From Bacillus mesophilus (GTDB taxonomy: Bacteria; Bacillota; Bacilli; Bacillales; SA4), in assembly GCF_011008845.1 (NCBI RefSeq), contig NZ_JAAIWM010000001.1:868001-932000 (forward strand): DNA of 64,000 nt, in the 5' to 3' direction. Within the stretch, counting starts at the first letter, position 1. Each line of letters begins with the position of its first letter. The position numbers and the translations under genes are program-made. The notes beneath the pieces were generated by a model. The model had not been told where the DNA came from. It ran no database searches and was given only the letters and a program-made list of their open reading frames with translations. Positions 52,178-61,454 of the stretch are shown here, piece after piece.

Positions 52178-52227
52178 AGTAACTTATATTAAAAAAAAGT
52201 TTATTAGAGAAAGGTGAACGAAACAGT

Positions 52228-53907
52228 ATGAAAAGTATTAAATATAAGGTGTTACTAGGATTTTCTATTATTCTACTTATCCTAGTCGCATTATCTTCCT
52301 ATGTTTTCGTTAATATCATGAATTTTAACAAAGAAGTAGAACAAGTCGTGGAAAAGGACCTAGAGATCTTGTTAGCTGACCAAAAACTTTCCTTTAACAT
52401 GAGTCAGCGAATTGCCCTAGCAAGAGGATATGTTCTATTCGGTGATCCATCCTATAAGGAATCATTCGACCAATATACACAAGAAAGCAAGCTGATTCAA
52501 TCACAAATTCTGGCACTAAGTGACTCTGACAAAGCAAAACCATTTATTGATGCAAGTATTGAGTGGAGACAACAAATTCAAGAGAAAGTATTTGATGAAT
52601 ATGATCGAGGGAATAAAGAGCAAGCGTTAAACTATCTAGAAAATGAAGGAACGGAAGTGGGCCGAGAAATTATGGATGGCTTTAACGAGCTTTCAAAAAC
52701 TAGAGAGGAGATCATTGTTACCAATAGTAAGAATCTAGTGAAAAATGGAGTTACACTGGAAACGGTAACGTTGATTTTAACTGTCCTTAGTATCGTTTTA
52801 GGGATTATTATTGCTCTTGTTATTTCGAGAATGCTGATTAAGCCAATTATTCAAGTAGTGGATCGTGTGAAGACCATTGCTAAAGGTGACCTAACAGGTA
52901 AATTGCTTGAAGTTAAAACGAAAGATGAAATGGCTACTCTTAGCCACTCAATTAACGAGATGGTAGTCAATCTAAGAGGGTTAGTACATCAGGTTCAGGA
53001 AACGTCTGACCAGGTCGCTGCGACATCTGAGGAGCTAACTGCAAGTGCGGAACAAAGCAGTCATGCTAGTGAAGAGATTACTTCTAACATCCAAGAATTA
53101 GCTTCTGGTTCAGAGCATCAAGCGAAGCAAGTTGAAAATGCTTCCGAGACGATTAACCAGATGATCGCAAGTGTAACTCAAGTATCAGCAAATACCGATA
53201 CGGTTACAGCTACTGTAGATGAAACAGCTGTCAAAACAAAAGAAGGTAGTCAAGCAATCAATCAGTCCGTTAATCAAATGAACGAGATTGCCAATACAGT
53301 TCAGAACCTAAGCCATGTCGTGAAAGGGCTAGGCGAGCAATCAAGGGAAATTGGTGAAATCGTTACGGTAATTACGGGTATTGCAGACCAGACCAACCTA
53401 CTCGCTCTTAACGCGGCAATTGAAGCTGCAAGAGCTGGAGAGCACGGAAAAGGTTTTGCGGTAGTCGCTGATGAAGTGAGAAAGCTTGCAGAAGAATCTG
53501 CAAAGTCGTCCAAAGAAATTGCTCAGCTTGTTTCAACAATCCAATCAGAGACGTCCAAAGCTATTACGTCTATGGATTCTACGATCAAAGAAGTGGACAA
53601 TGGAATTGAGACTGCCAAAATAGCGGGAGATTCCTTCCAACATATTAGAGAAGCCATCAATACGGTAACGGGGCAAGTAAAGGAAGTTTCAACTGCTATG
53701 AAGGAAATGAGTGCAGGAACAGAAACTGTCCTACAAAGCATCCATGCTGTTGCTCAGATTGCGGAAGAATCAGCTGCAGGCACTCAAAATGTTTCAGCAT
53801 CTTCTGAAGAACAACTTGCCTCCATGGAAGAGATTACAGCCTCTGCTACTAATTTATCTCACATGGCGGAAGAGCTAAGTAGACAGATTGGTAGGTTTAA
53901 AATATAG
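52228..53907 (+). CDS. Methyl-accepting chemotaxis protein
   Basis: 559 residues: N-terminal membrane helix (about 7-30), an extracytoplasmic four-helix-type sensor domain (30-180), a second helix near 175-200, a HAMP domain ([20 protein letters not shown]) and a long signalling coiled coil. The tip block [20 protein letters not shown] is the conserved hairpin that binds CheA and CheW. It follows the GGDEF-EAL gene by 50 bases and is followed by the rhodopsin gene after a terminator. Ligand unknown. Confidence 0.92.
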   Translation: MKSIKYKVLLGFSIILLILVALSSYVFVNIMNFNKEVEQVVEKDLEILLADQKLSFNMSQRIALARGYVLFGDPSYKESFDQYTQESKLIQSQILALSDSDKAKPFIDASIEWRQQIQEKVFDEYDRGNKEQALNYLENEGTEVGREIMDGFNELSKTREEIIVTNSKNLVKNGVTLETVTLILTVLSIVLGIIIALVISRMLIKPIIQVVDRVKTIAKGDLTGKLLEVKTKDEMATLSHSINEMVVNLRGLVHQVQETSDQVAATSEELTASAEQSSHASEEITSNIQELASGSEHQAKQVENASETINQMIASVTQVSANTDTVTATVDETAVKTKEGSQAINQSVNQMNEIANTVQNLSHVVKGLGEQSREIGEIVTVITGIADQTNLLALNAAIEAARAGEHGKGFAVVADEVRKLAEESAKSSKEIAQLVSTIQSETSKAITSMDSTIKEVDNGIETAKIAGDSFQHIREAINTVTGQVKEVSTAMKEMSAGTETVLQSIHAVAQIAEESAAGTQNVSASSEEQLASMEEITASATNLSHMAEELSRQIGRFKI

Positions 53908-53946
53908 GAGTCTTAGTTGGCTAACAAGCAAATTAAATACAATAGT

Positions 53947-53985
53947 AAAAAGGGTACTAATCCATCATGGATTAGTATCCTTTTT
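53947..53985 (+). terminator. Terminator between chemoreceptor and rhodopsin genes
   Basis: GGTACTAATCCA and TGGATTAGTATCC form a strong stem with a TCA loop, followed by TTTTT. The rhodopsin gene is therefore transcribed separately. Confidence 0.82.
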
Positions 53986-54092
53986 ACTGACATACATCAT
54001 TTACAAGAATCCCCATTAAGCTTAAAACCGTATTAAAAACACCAAAGATTCCTATACTGTTAAAAAAAGTCTGAATTGGAGGTGGAGTTATT

Positions 54093-54806
54093 ATGGGAGA
54101 TCAGATTGAATCATTACATTGGTTTTATGTAATCGTTATGGCAGCTGGAGCTTTGTATTTTTATCTATTAAGTAGAAATCCACAGGGTGTCTATCGATAC
54201 GAATATGTAATTGCAATTTTCATTCCATGTTGGTCAGGTGCTGCTTACCTATCCATTGCTTTAGGACAGGGGTTCTTAGAGGTTCAAGATCGATTCGTCT
54301 ATTTTGCAAGATACCTTGATTGGGTCGTCACAACCCCCTTATTATTACTTGCGCTTGCACTGACAGCGATGTTTCTTAAAGAACAGAAAGACAAGGCACT
54401 GATTGGTTCCTTAATAGGAGCAGATGTGTTTATGATTTTAACCGGTCTCATCGCGGATTTTTCAACAGGATTTCAAAAATATATATGGTATACGCTAGGA
54501 GTCTTTGCCCTTCTTATCATCCTTTATATCATATGGTACCCATTAAGAAAGATAGCCGATTCTTCAGGCCTAGAACTAAGTAAACATTACAAGCGAACAG
54601 CTGCCTATCTTACACTCTTTTGGATTGCCTACCCAACAGTGTGGTTATTAGGTCCTTCTGGGCTTGGACTTACACAGAACATCACAGATGTCACCGCGTT
54701 TATTATACTTCCAATCTTTTCGAAAGTTGGTTTTAGTATTTTAGATCTTTGGGGATTACGGAAAATAGGTTTACGGAAAGTAAGTAATATGAATGTATCT
54801 GGATAA
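54093..54806 (+). CDS. Xenorhodopsin-like microbial rhodopsin
   Basis: 237 residues, seven helices. The helix C motif RYLDWVVTTPLLLLAL gives R73, D76, T80 and A87 at the positions of bacteriorhodopsin R82, D85, T89 and D96, so there is no cytoplasmic donor carboxylate. The retinal-binding Lys is K211 in FSKVGFSILD. Pro207 stands where bacteriorhodopsin has D212, and D218 is at Lys+7. Pro in place of D212 and Asp at Lys+7 are marks of xenorhodopsins and of Anabaena sensory rhodopsin. Light-driven inward proton transport or sensory signalling is therefore likely. GGAGGTGG precedes the ATG. A chemoreceptor gene lies upstream but is separated by a terminator; no retinal synthesis genes are in the window. 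Confidence 0.9.
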   Translation: MGDQIESLHWFYVIVMAAGALYFYLLSRNPQGVYRYEYVIAIFIPCWSGAAYLSIALGQGFLEVQDRFVYFARYLDWVVTTPLLLLALALTAMFLKEQKDKALIGSLIGADVFMILTGLIADFSTGFQKYIWYTLGVFALLIILYIIWYPLRKIADSSGLELSKHYKRTAAYLTLFWIAYPTVWLLGPSGLGLTQNITDVTAFIILPIFSKVGFSILDLWGLRKIGLRKVSNMNVSG

Positions 54807-54832
54807 GAGATCTTAGGGATAGATCCTGATAT

Positions 54833-54870
54833 AAAAAAACAAATCTAGAAGGAACTAGATTTGTTTTTTT
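54833..54870 (+). terminator. Terminator after rhodopsin gene
   Basis: ACAAATCTAG and CTAGATTTGT form a 10-bp stem around AAGGAA with A- and T-runs on either side, so it works in both directions. Confidence 0.85.
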
Positions 54871-54931
54871 GTTTAACACGACCATTAACATACTAAAGAC
54901 AATATCTGCCTATACGGACAGTTGACTGTTG

Positions 54932-55501
54932 CTAATTAATTAGACCCTTAAACCCATTATGTCTTACTAAGGAGAACATAATTAGATCATAAAACACTCC
55001 TCTTGAAAATTGATAATCTCGAAGCACGCCTTCTTGTGCAAATCCCAACTTTGTTAATACCTGTTGTGAAGGGATATTTTCTCCTCTCACAGTTGCACCA
55101 ATACGATGAATCTCAGTTTGGTCAAAAGCATAGCTAATAACGGCCTTTAATGCTTCCGTTACGAAGCCCTTACCCCATTCTAATTTAGTAATCTCATAAC
55201 CAATCTCTACTCTTTTATGGTGATGGTTCATATTATGAAATCCTATTGATCCAATGAGTTGATTTGTATCTGAAAGGGCAATCCCCCATCGTACAGCCTT
55301 CTTTTCTTCATACCCTTTTTGAAATTGAGTAACCAGCTGAATAGCTTGTTCTAAGCTAGTAAAAGAGTCAATTCCATAAAATTGTGTCACTTCATCATCA
55401 GAAAAATATTCGTATATATGTTCAGCATCTTCTTCAGAAATGGGTCTTAGTGTTAGTCGTTCTGAATGTAGAATTGGAAATTGATTAAATAGATTTTTCA
55501 T
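54932..55501 (-). CDS. GNAT-family N-acetyltransferase (RimJ/RimL-like)
   Basis: 189 residues with RLTLRPISEEDAEHIYEYFS at the start, EIGYEITKLEWGKGFVTEAL as the acetyl-CoA loop and IHRIGATVRGENIPSQQVL with GFAQEGVLRDY at the end. The blocks match ribosomal-protein or peptide acetyltransferases of the RimJ type. Likely single gene. Substrate unknown. Confidence 0.83.
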   Translation of the reverse strand: MKNLFNQFPILHSERLTLRPISEEDAEHIYEYFSDDEVTQFYGIDSFTSLEQAIQLVTQFQKGYEEKKAVRWGIALSDTNQLIGSIGFHNMNHHHKRVEIGYEITKLEWGKGFVTEALKAVISYAFDQTEIHRIGATVRGENIPSQQVLTKLGFAQEGVLRDYQFSRGVFYDLIMFSLVRHNGFKGLIN

Positions 55502-55562
55502 CTAACAGATCACTACTTTCTATTATCAAACTAGTATGAAATCATTACAGCACAGGTTTACT

Positions 55563-56555
55563 TTAATTAATATAGTAATCTCTAAGATTAACGACCTTCT
55601 GCTCACCTTTGCGTATGATTTCCACAACCACTTGAGCCTCATAGCCTGCCTTATAATCATAAATTTCGGCAGGCTCACCTTTAACAGCTTTGATAATATG
55701 AGCAAGAATCCAAGGATACATGAAAGGCTCATCCAGGGTGACGTCTTCCAAAGGTAAGCCATTCTTGGCTGCTTGAACTCCTGAAAAACTGAATGCAATG
55801 ACACCTTCAGTCCCGATCGCTGAAAGTGATACTTCTTCTTTAATACTTGGGTCCACCATGCCATCAATCACAATAGAATGACCAGACTCAAGAGTTAACT
55901 TGGCTTTAACTTTGGTCTCTGATTCTGTAGAACTTGGATATTCCAATTCACTTTGAATTTCTATGATTCTACCAAACACTCTCTGAATGGCTTGAATAAG
56001 ATGAACACCTTGCTCTAGCAAAAAACCACCGTTTCTTGTTGAAATCCAATCGTTTTGCTGCCACTCGGGTGGCCAGCTACTATAATGCATGTTTAATTCA
56101 ATGTGGTTCAGTTCACCCATATAGCCATCATCAACCATCTTATGAAACTTATTTAGTGCAGGTAAATAGTTCTGACCAAAATGAACAGCATGAACAATGT
56201 TTTTATCTTTTACATCAAGTAGCATGTTTCTTGCACTTTCAAGAGATTCAGCTAACGGCTTCTCACAAAAGATATGAATTCCTCGTGCAGCAACGTCCTT
56301 CGAGATTACTTCATGTGTTGAAGGAGGTGTCGCGACATAGACTAAATCTATTACTAACGTATCTAGCATTTCTTCGTAAGATGTATACCAGTGTGGGATC
56401 TCATGTTTTTCAGCTAGTTCCTTTGCTAAGGTATCATTCACATCACAAATCGCCACTACTTCAAGTTCATCTTTCTTATGAAAAAATGGGATCGGATTTA
56501 AAATCCTTGATCCGAAAGCTCCTAAACCAATAATAGCCATCTTAATTGTTGCCAT
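55563..56555 (-). CDS. Gfo/Idh/MocA family oxidoreductase
   Basis: 330 residues. The N-terminal Rossmann motif is IGLGAFGSRIL (GxGxxG-like) near 10-20, and the family motif EKPLAESLESARNML appears near 98-112. The C-terminal half has the conserved beta-alpha dimer domain (GGFLLEQGVHLIQAIQRVFG). These NAD(P)-dependent enzymes act on sugars and inositols; the substrate is not apparent. The GNAT gene lies 61 bases downstream. Confidence 0.83.
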   Translation of the reverse strand: MATIKMAIIGLGAFGSRILNPIPFFHKKDELEVVAICDVNDTLAKELAEKHEIPHWYTSYEEMLDTLVIDLVYVATPPSTHEVISKDVAARGIHIFCEKPLAESLESARNMLLDVKDKNIVHAVHFGQNYLPALNKFHKMVDDGYMGELNHIELNMHYSSWPPEWQQNDWISTRNGGFLLEQGVHLIQAIQRVFGRIIEIQSELEYPSSTESETKVKAKLTLESGHSIVIDGMVDPSIKEEVSLSAIGTEGVIAFSFSGVQAAKNGLPLEDVTLDEPFMYPWILAHIIKAVKGEPAEIYDYKAGYEAQVVVEIIRKGEQKVVNLRDYYIN

Positions 56556-56685
56556 CTATTCATCTCCTAACATAATCATTTCCATATTTTATGTTAATAA
56601 AAAAAACAAAAAAAGATAGGTCTATAATTCACAGAATTTGTATGATATTATTAAGTTAAAGGTAAAGGACATTACATAAAATGAA

Positions 56686-56947
56686 TCAAAGTGTAGAGAA
56701 GGATGTAAACTTCTCTGCACTTTTTTGTTGTAGAAATAGGCTGAATTTGTTATGTATTGTAAGATCATTAACCTCTAATTCTACTAACTCGCTGACACCA
56801 TCGCTTTCTATTACCTTTTTGCTATCGTGCTTTAGCATCCACTGATTTACCATACGATAGGATAGTAGGATTACTACTGCAACAAGTAAAACTACTACTG
56901 TGATACCAATCCAGTATTCCCACTTATAAGACTTCTCTCTTCTTCCA
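56686..56947 (-). pseudogene. Possible small membrane-protein gene with frameshift
   Basis: On the minus strand an ATG at 56947 gives MEEERSLISG and soon stops, but shifting one base after the fifth codon yields KSYKWEYWIGITVVVLLVAV, then VILLSYRMVNQW and a hydrophilic tail (HDSKKVIESDGVSEL). The second frame has no start codon of its own. A missing A in the AGAGAG tract would explain it. Reading is by pattern only. Confidence 0.4.
56689..56726 (+). terminator. Orphan terminator-like hairpin
   Basis: AAGTGTAGAGAAG and CTTCTCTGCACTT form a stem with one mismatch, followed by a T-run on the plus strand. No plus-strand gene ends here; it might end a short unannotated RNA whose TATAAT-like -10 is at 56623-56628 (no clear -35). 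Confidence 0.45.
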
Positions 56948-57182
56948 TATACTAATTAACCTTTTTTCACTTGAAAATATTTACTTCTAATAGTTTCTAA
57001 TCTTTGTATTTACTGAACCATATGCGGTTAAATTGCTATCTTAATTATGAATACATCCTGATTTATTCATGAAAAAAATTATATGCTATCTCTTATCAAT
57101 TGTATATATTTATTAATCACGCTTTTCCTTAAGTGAGGTTAGCTCTATTTCAGTTTATTTTTGAAAACGGTCAATTTCATAT

Positions 57183-57214
57183 AAAAAACGACCACTCAAA
57201 AAAAGTGATCGTTT
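57183..57214 (-). terminator. Terminator after VOC gene
   Basis: On the minus strand AAACGATCACT and AGTGGTCGTTT pair (with one G-T) around TTTTTTG and are followed by TTTT. Confidence 0.7.
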
Positions 57215-57239
57215 CGATAGGTATGTAGATAAGGAGATA

Positions 57240-57671
57240 TTAACCTTCGTAAGCAGCTTGATTGGAAACCTGCCAAGTCACACCGAACTTGTCTTTCACT
57301 TGTCCGTATAGAGAACTCCAGAATGTTTGTTGAAGCTCCATTAGAACTTGTCCCTCTTCTTGCAAATTCCTGAATATTTCTCTAGTTTTTTCCTCTTGAT
57401 TAATTAATAGAGCAATCGTTACTTGTGATCCGATTTGATAGGGGTTTCCAGGAAACGTATCAGATAGCATTAGATCTGTGTTACCAACCTTCAGATGTGC
57501 ATTCATTACTCTGCCTTTGACTTCCTCGGCCATTGGGTATTCGGGATTTTCAGCTAAATCGCCAAACGTTTGAATACCGAGAACCTTTGCATCCAATGAT
57601 TTTTCATAGAATTCAACTGCTTCTTTTCCGTTACCATTCAATACTAAATAAGGATGCATTCCTACAATCAT
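57240..57671 (-). CDS. VOC/glyoxalase-fold protein (PhnB-like)
   Basis: 143 residues from the ATG at 57671, which follows AGAGGTG; the longer upstream frame is not used. The block HPYLVLNGNGKEAVEFYEKS begins the first beta-alpha-beta-beta-beta half, and VMNAHLKVGNTDLMLSDTFP the second. This is the PhnB/3-demethylubiquinone-methyltransferase-like branch of the VOC superfamily. Metal-binding residues are not clearly identifiable; function unknown. Confidence 0.75.
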   Translation of the reverse strand: MIVGMHPYLVLNGNGKEAVEFYEKSLDAKVLGIQTFGDLAENPEYPMAEEVKGRVMNAHLKVGNTDLMLSDTFPGNPYQIGSQVTIALLINQEEKTREIFRNLQEEGQVLMELQQTFWSSLYGQVKDKFGVTWQVSNQAAYEG

Positions 57672-57839
57672 TAGACACCTCTTTAAATGTTTTTTATAAT
57701 CTTTAATTTTATCCTTCACATATTCTACCCGATAGTAGATTACTTAACAAATTTTAACAGTAGGGTTCCCTTTAATACTTAACTATATAACTACTGTCTT
57801 AACAGTTGCTCTTTCAAATTGCGGGAAAGCCGAAATCGA

Positions 57840-57867
57840 AAAGCGATCATTTTAAAATGACCGCTTT
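57840..57867 (-). terminator. Terminator after vmlR
   Basis: AAAGCGGTCATTTT and AAAATGATCGCTTT on the minus strand form a perfect-type stem with G-T wobble, followed by a short TT stretch. Confidence 0.7.
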
Positions 57868-57889
57868 ATTCCCTTCCAAATAGAGTTTA

Positions 57890-59527
57890 CTATTCAGTAG
57901 GAAGTTCTTTTATTTGTTTAGTGAGTTCAATAAATTTTTTGTCTAGTTCAGCATATGCAGCATCATGTTGAGCGAGGAAACTAAGTCTACCTAACACTTC
58001 TTGCCTCTCTGATTCTAACTTTAAACGTAATTCTTCTATCTCATCTCTTTTTTGAAGTGCTTCAGAATATTGCTTTTGTATTTGCTTGTTTGAAATGACC
58101 AACTTATTTTCCGTTGTTTTTTCGAAAAAATATCGATCATGCGAAACCACTAGTAACGTTCCATTATACTTGGCTAATGTATCTTCTAATTGTTCCCGTG
58201 AAGGTAAGTCAAGATGATTGGTCGGCTCATCTAAAATAAGCACATCTTTTTCTTCTAGTATATAGGCCATCAATTTGCATTTTACACGTTCACCCATACT
58301 CATGTCCCGAATTGGTTCAGTCCACTGTGACGAGTGAAATCCTAGATGCTTCATTAAGTTTTGGACTTTTCCTCTATTCTGAAATGTTTCTTGGTAAAAA
58401 AGTTGCTCTGGTGTCTGATTTAATGGCAAATCAAATACTTCTTGTGTAAGATAACCAATACTTGCGGAAGGAGAGATCCATACATCACCTTCAACTGATT
58501 CCTCGCCCATGATTATTTTTAATAAAGTCGTTTTACCACAACCATTTAAACCTGTAATCGCTATTTTTTCTCCATATTGAATGGTGAAGTTTGCGTTTTG
58601 AAATAATATTCGTTCATCAAAGGACTTCGTTAGATTTTTAACCTCTAAGAATCGTTTCCCTACTTTATTAGATGTTTTCATAGAAAATTGCACGGTATAT
58701 TCTGGCTCAACTGGTTTCACTTTAATTTTTTCAAGCTCTTTTTCTAAGCGTTTTTGTTTTGATTTCACCTGTGAATCCATACGTTTTGCTTTCACACGGT
58801 AATATTCCTTAAAGCCTTCTTTTTTTGTAGATTGTGCATGAGCCTTTTTCGACCAAGAAGTGAGTTCATCCATTTGACTTTCAATGCGTTCAACCATCTT
58901 TTTTTGCTTTTCATAATCTCGCTGCTGAGTAAGCCTTCTAAGTTGTCGCATCTCTTGATAGCTCGAGTAATTCCCTTTATGTTCAATCAGTTGATTCCCT
59001 TCGATTGACCATATTTTCGTTGCCATCGTATCTAAAAAATAACGATCATGAGAGACAAAGATAAGGGTTCCTTTATAACCCTCCATTTGCTGAATCAAGA
59101 ATTCTTTACTTCGTTGATCAAGATGGTTAGTTGGTTCATCTAGCAGTAGTATATGAGCATGCTTGGCAAACCCACTTGCAAGCCGTGCTTTCAGTTTTTC
59201 TCCCCCACTCAATTTTTCAAATTCATGCGCGGGTACTTGCCATTTCTCCAATAGTTCAACTTCAAAAGCAGTCATATCTTCAGATGTATGTGATTCCGTT
59301 TCTTGTTCAAGCCTGACTACTTTTAAATCTTGCTGTAATCGTTGGATCTGTCCTTGTGTTGGTTCTAAATCATGATTAATTAATTGCAGTAGCGTGGATT
59401 TCCCAGCCCCGTTCTTACCAATAATCCCGATCCTGTCTCCTTGCTGCACACTAGCATATATCACATCAAAAACTTTAACATTCATTATGTCATAAGCAAC
59501 ATTGTGTAATTTTATTAGTTCTCTCAT
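57890..59527 (-). CDS. vmlR: ABC-F ribosome protection protein VmlR
   Basis: 545 residues with two full ABC ATPase domains: GKNGAGKST, LSGGEKLKARL and LLLDEPTNHLD in the first, GLNGCGKTT, MSMGERVKCKL and LILDEPTNHLD in the second. Between them lies the linker rich in K and E (QQRDYEKQKKMVERIESQMDE) that reaches the ribosomal exit tunnel, and a long C-terminal helix pair. Sequence blocks such as WSKKAHAQSTKKEGFKEYYR match B. subtilis VmlR as I recall it. VmlR gives resistance to lincomycin, streptogramin A and pleuromutilins by dislodging the drug. The ATG at 59527 matches the VmlR start; a longer TTG start is possible. Confidence 0.92.
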   Translation of the reverse strand: MRELIKLHNVAYDIMNVKVFDVIYASVQQGDRIGIIGKNGAGKSTLLQLINHDLEPTQGQIQRLQQDLKVVRLEQETESHTSEDMTAFEVELLEKWQVPAHEFEKLSGGEKLKARLASGFAKHAHILLLDEPTNHLDQRSKEFLIQQMEGYKGTLIFVSHDRYFLDTMATKIWSIEGNQLIEHKGNYSSYQEMRQLRRLTQQRDYEKQKKMVERIESQMDELTSWSKKAHAQSTKKEGFKEYYRVKAKRMDSQVKSKQKRLEKELEKIKVKPVEPEYTVQFSMKTSNKVGKRFLEVKNLTKSFDERILFQNANFTIQYGEKIAITGLNGCGKTTLLKIIMGEESVEGDVWISPSASIGYLTQEVFDLPLNQTPEQLFYQETFQNRGKVQNLMKHLGFHSSQWTEPIRDMSMGERVKCKLMAYILEEKDVLILDEPTNHLDLPSREQLEDTLAKYNGTLLVVSHDRYFFEKTTENKLVISNKQIQKQYSEALQKRDEIEELRLKLESERQEVLGRLSFLAQHDAAYAELDKKFIELTKQIKELPTE

Positions 59528-59817
59528 ATCATCAATCCCTTTCAATAAAGGGAGGATTTAGACATTATTAGTAAATTAAAAAATCCTCCCATTTCAATGG
59601 AAGGATTAGCCGCACCTTAAGAGGATGAAATAAAACAAATAAGCTATTGTCGTTCATAGCTCTACAAGTTTATTAAAATGGGCAGACTAATCCAATTTTT
59701 GTTTGATTTGAAATATACCATTTCAAATTTCTAAAAATAAGATTAGTTATCCATCGTCCATCCATCACTCCTTTAGATCTTATAAAATTAGAATAGCACT
59801 ATTTTTTTTATAATCAA
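59528..59817 (-). promoter_or_regulatory. vmlR antibiotic-responsive leader with attenuator
   Basis: Minus-strand layout: -35 TTGATT (59817-59812), -10 TATTCT (59795-59790), then AAAGGAG before a very short frame (MDDG or MDN, near 59750-59765), and a terminator (AATCCTTCCATT with AATGGGAGGATT, then TTTTTT, about 59607-59576). A second hairpin (CCCTTT/AAAGGG, 59534-59559) hides the vmlR ribosome site. GGGAGGATT of the terminator can pair with AATCCTCCC of the second hairpin. This fits drug-induced attenuation as known for vmlR. Confidence 0.7.
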
Positions 59818-59981
59818 AGTAATATTTTTACAAAATTCCCCTAATTAAAAACAAACTTTCCTACCTCAGTATCTGTTGTTAGCAATCTTGAAATGGATGT
59901 TTGGCTATAACGACCTTCTTAAAATATGATTACACCCTTTATGAATTGGGAATGTATAAAATAAGAGGAGGAGTGATTGAA

Positions 59982-60434
59982 ATGAAACCATATTACAAAT
60001 TTGCAGGAATGGTAATTACCTCTACCATACTGATGTTTCTATTTAAATATTGGAGTACTTATGAAGTTGGACATATATTTTTTAGTGAAAGTCGTTTATA
60101 TATGGCTCTATTGATGGGTGCTACTATGACTTTCGTTATGTTACTATTTATGATGCATATGCTTAAAAACCGTAAAGTAAATATAGGGATTGCAGCTGCT
60201 AGTGTCATTTTATTTACCATCTCGTTGTTCTTACTTCGCAGCCAGGTCCTGGTGGATGATACCGATTATATGAAAGCCATGATTCCCCATCACTCAATTG
60301 CCATTTTGACAAGTGAACGGGCAGATATCACAGACCCGAGAGTACGAAACCTTGCTGATACAATTATTGAAACACAAAAGAAGGAAATTGCAGAAATGAA
60401 GGAATTGATTGAAGACCTTGAGGATAAGGAGTAG
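59982..60434 (+). CDS. DUF305 family protein
   Basis: 150 residues from the ATG at 59982, which follows GGAGGAGTG; the frame extends further upstream but without a site. It has four membrane helices in the first 90 residues, then the DUF305 helical motif (MIPHHSIAILTSERADITD and ADTIIETQKKEIAEMKELI) with the His pair characteristic of the family. DUF305 proteins often accompany copper-resistance genes; none are adjacent here. Function unknown. Confidence 0.78.
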   Translation: MKPYYKFAGMVITSTILMFLFKYWSTYEVGHIFFSESRLYMALLMGATMTFVMLLFMMHMLKNRKVNIGIAAASVILFTISLFLLRSQVLVDDTDYMKAMIPHHSIAILTSERADITDPRVRNLADTIIETQKKEIAEMKELIEDLEDKE

Positions 60435-60585
60435 CTTGTCTTAAGTACGAACAAGCTCTTTAATACATTTAATAAAAATACAATTTTAGTAGTATAAGGT
60501 TAGGTACTTGAAATTTTCACTATGTCCCTGGCTTTTGTACTATTATATTTATATTTCCCCTGCCATTTTTGCCCGAATAAATAAC

Positions 60586-60616
60586 AAAAAGCTCCACCAA
60601 TGCGGTGGAGCTTTTT
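60586..60616. terminator. Bidirectional terminator
   Basis: AAAAAGCTCCACC and GGTGGAGCTTTTT form a perfect 13-bp stem with an AATGC loop. It lies between the DUF305 gene and the convergent iron-transport operon. Confidence 0.88.
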
Positions 60617-60623
60617 CCAATCC

Positions 60624-61454
60624 CTATGAGAAAACCTGTTTAGCAGGGTTATTGTATGAATTATGATAGCGTCCAATTGGAATCACATAAGGAGAATCAG
60701 ATACAGGATCCTTAATGACAGTAGAAGTGAGACCAAATATATCTTCGATTAAGGTACTTGTAATGACCTTTGATGGTTCGCCCTCAGAGACAAGCTTCCC
60801 CTTTTTAAGGGCAAAGATATAGTCTGCATAACGTGCCGACAAGTTGATATCATGAAGAACCATAACAATCGTAGTTCCGTATTTTCGGTTAAGATCTGTT
60901 AGGAGGTCAAGAATTTCTATTTGATACGTGATATCTAAATAGGTTGTCGGCTCATCTAAAAACAAGATATCTGTTTGTTGGGCGAGAGCCATTGCAATCC
61001 ATACACGCTGCCTTTGACCACCTGAAAGCTCATCAATATTACGATCGGCAAATTCAGTGATGTTCATCATTTCCAATGCTTCTGTAACTGCCTCATAATC
61101 CTGTTTGGTCCACCCTTTTAAGAACGTTTGGTGTGGATACCTTCCTCGGCCTACTAAATCTGCAACCGTTATACCCTCCGGCACAATAGGTGATTGAGGT
61201 AACAAACCTAGAACGCGAGCCAGCTGTTTAGGTGGAATTTTATTGATTGGTTTTCCGTCTAACGTAACTTGACCAGAAGTAGGCTTGATCAGCCTAGCCA
61301 TCGTTTTAAGAAGTGTGGATTTTCCACAACCATTGGCTCCAATAATAATGCTAATTTTGTTACTTGGAATCGAAATACTAACATCATGTAGGATCGTATG
61401 ATGATCATATCCAGCAGTGATTCCTTCAGCTTGATAAACATGTGTTGGTTTCAT
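60624..61454 (-). CDS. Iron-siderophore ABC transporter ATP-binding protein (FecE-like)
   Basis: 276 residues: Walker A GANGCGKST, Q-loop LLPQSPIVPEG, signature LSGGQRQRV, Walker B ILFLDEPTTYLD and H-loop VLHDIN. It starts where the upstream permease gene ends (shared base 61454). The sequence fits the FecE/FhuC/YusV group that energises uptake of ferric siderophores. It is the last of four genes in the operon. Confidence 0.9.
   Translation of the reverse strand: MKPTHVYQAEGITAGYDHHTILHDVSISIPSNKISIIIGANGCGKSTLLKTMARLIKPTSGQVTLDGKPINKIPPKQLARVLGLLPQSPIVPEGITVADLVGRGRYPHQTFLKGWTKQDYEAVTEALEMMNITEFADRNIDELSGGQRQRVWIAMALAQQTDILFLDEPTTYLDITYQIEILDLLTDLNRKYGTTIVMVLHDINLSARYADYIFALKKGKLVSEGEPSKVITSTLIEDIFGLTSTVIKDPVSDSPYVIPIGRYHNSYNNPAKQVFS

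Noticed and set aside
55526..55867. 113-residue minus-strand frame inside the Gfo/Idh gene end
   Set aside because: It overlaps the oxidoreductase in another frame and lacks a plausible start site.
56036..56533. 165-residue plus-strand frame opposite the Gfo/Idh gene
   Set aside because: No ribosome site and no domain; the minus-strand gene has strong family motifs.
56623..56726. Possible small RNA between TATAAT and the orphan terminator
   Set aside because: A T-run hairpin exists, but there is no -35 and no independent sign of transcription; kept only as an orphan terminator.
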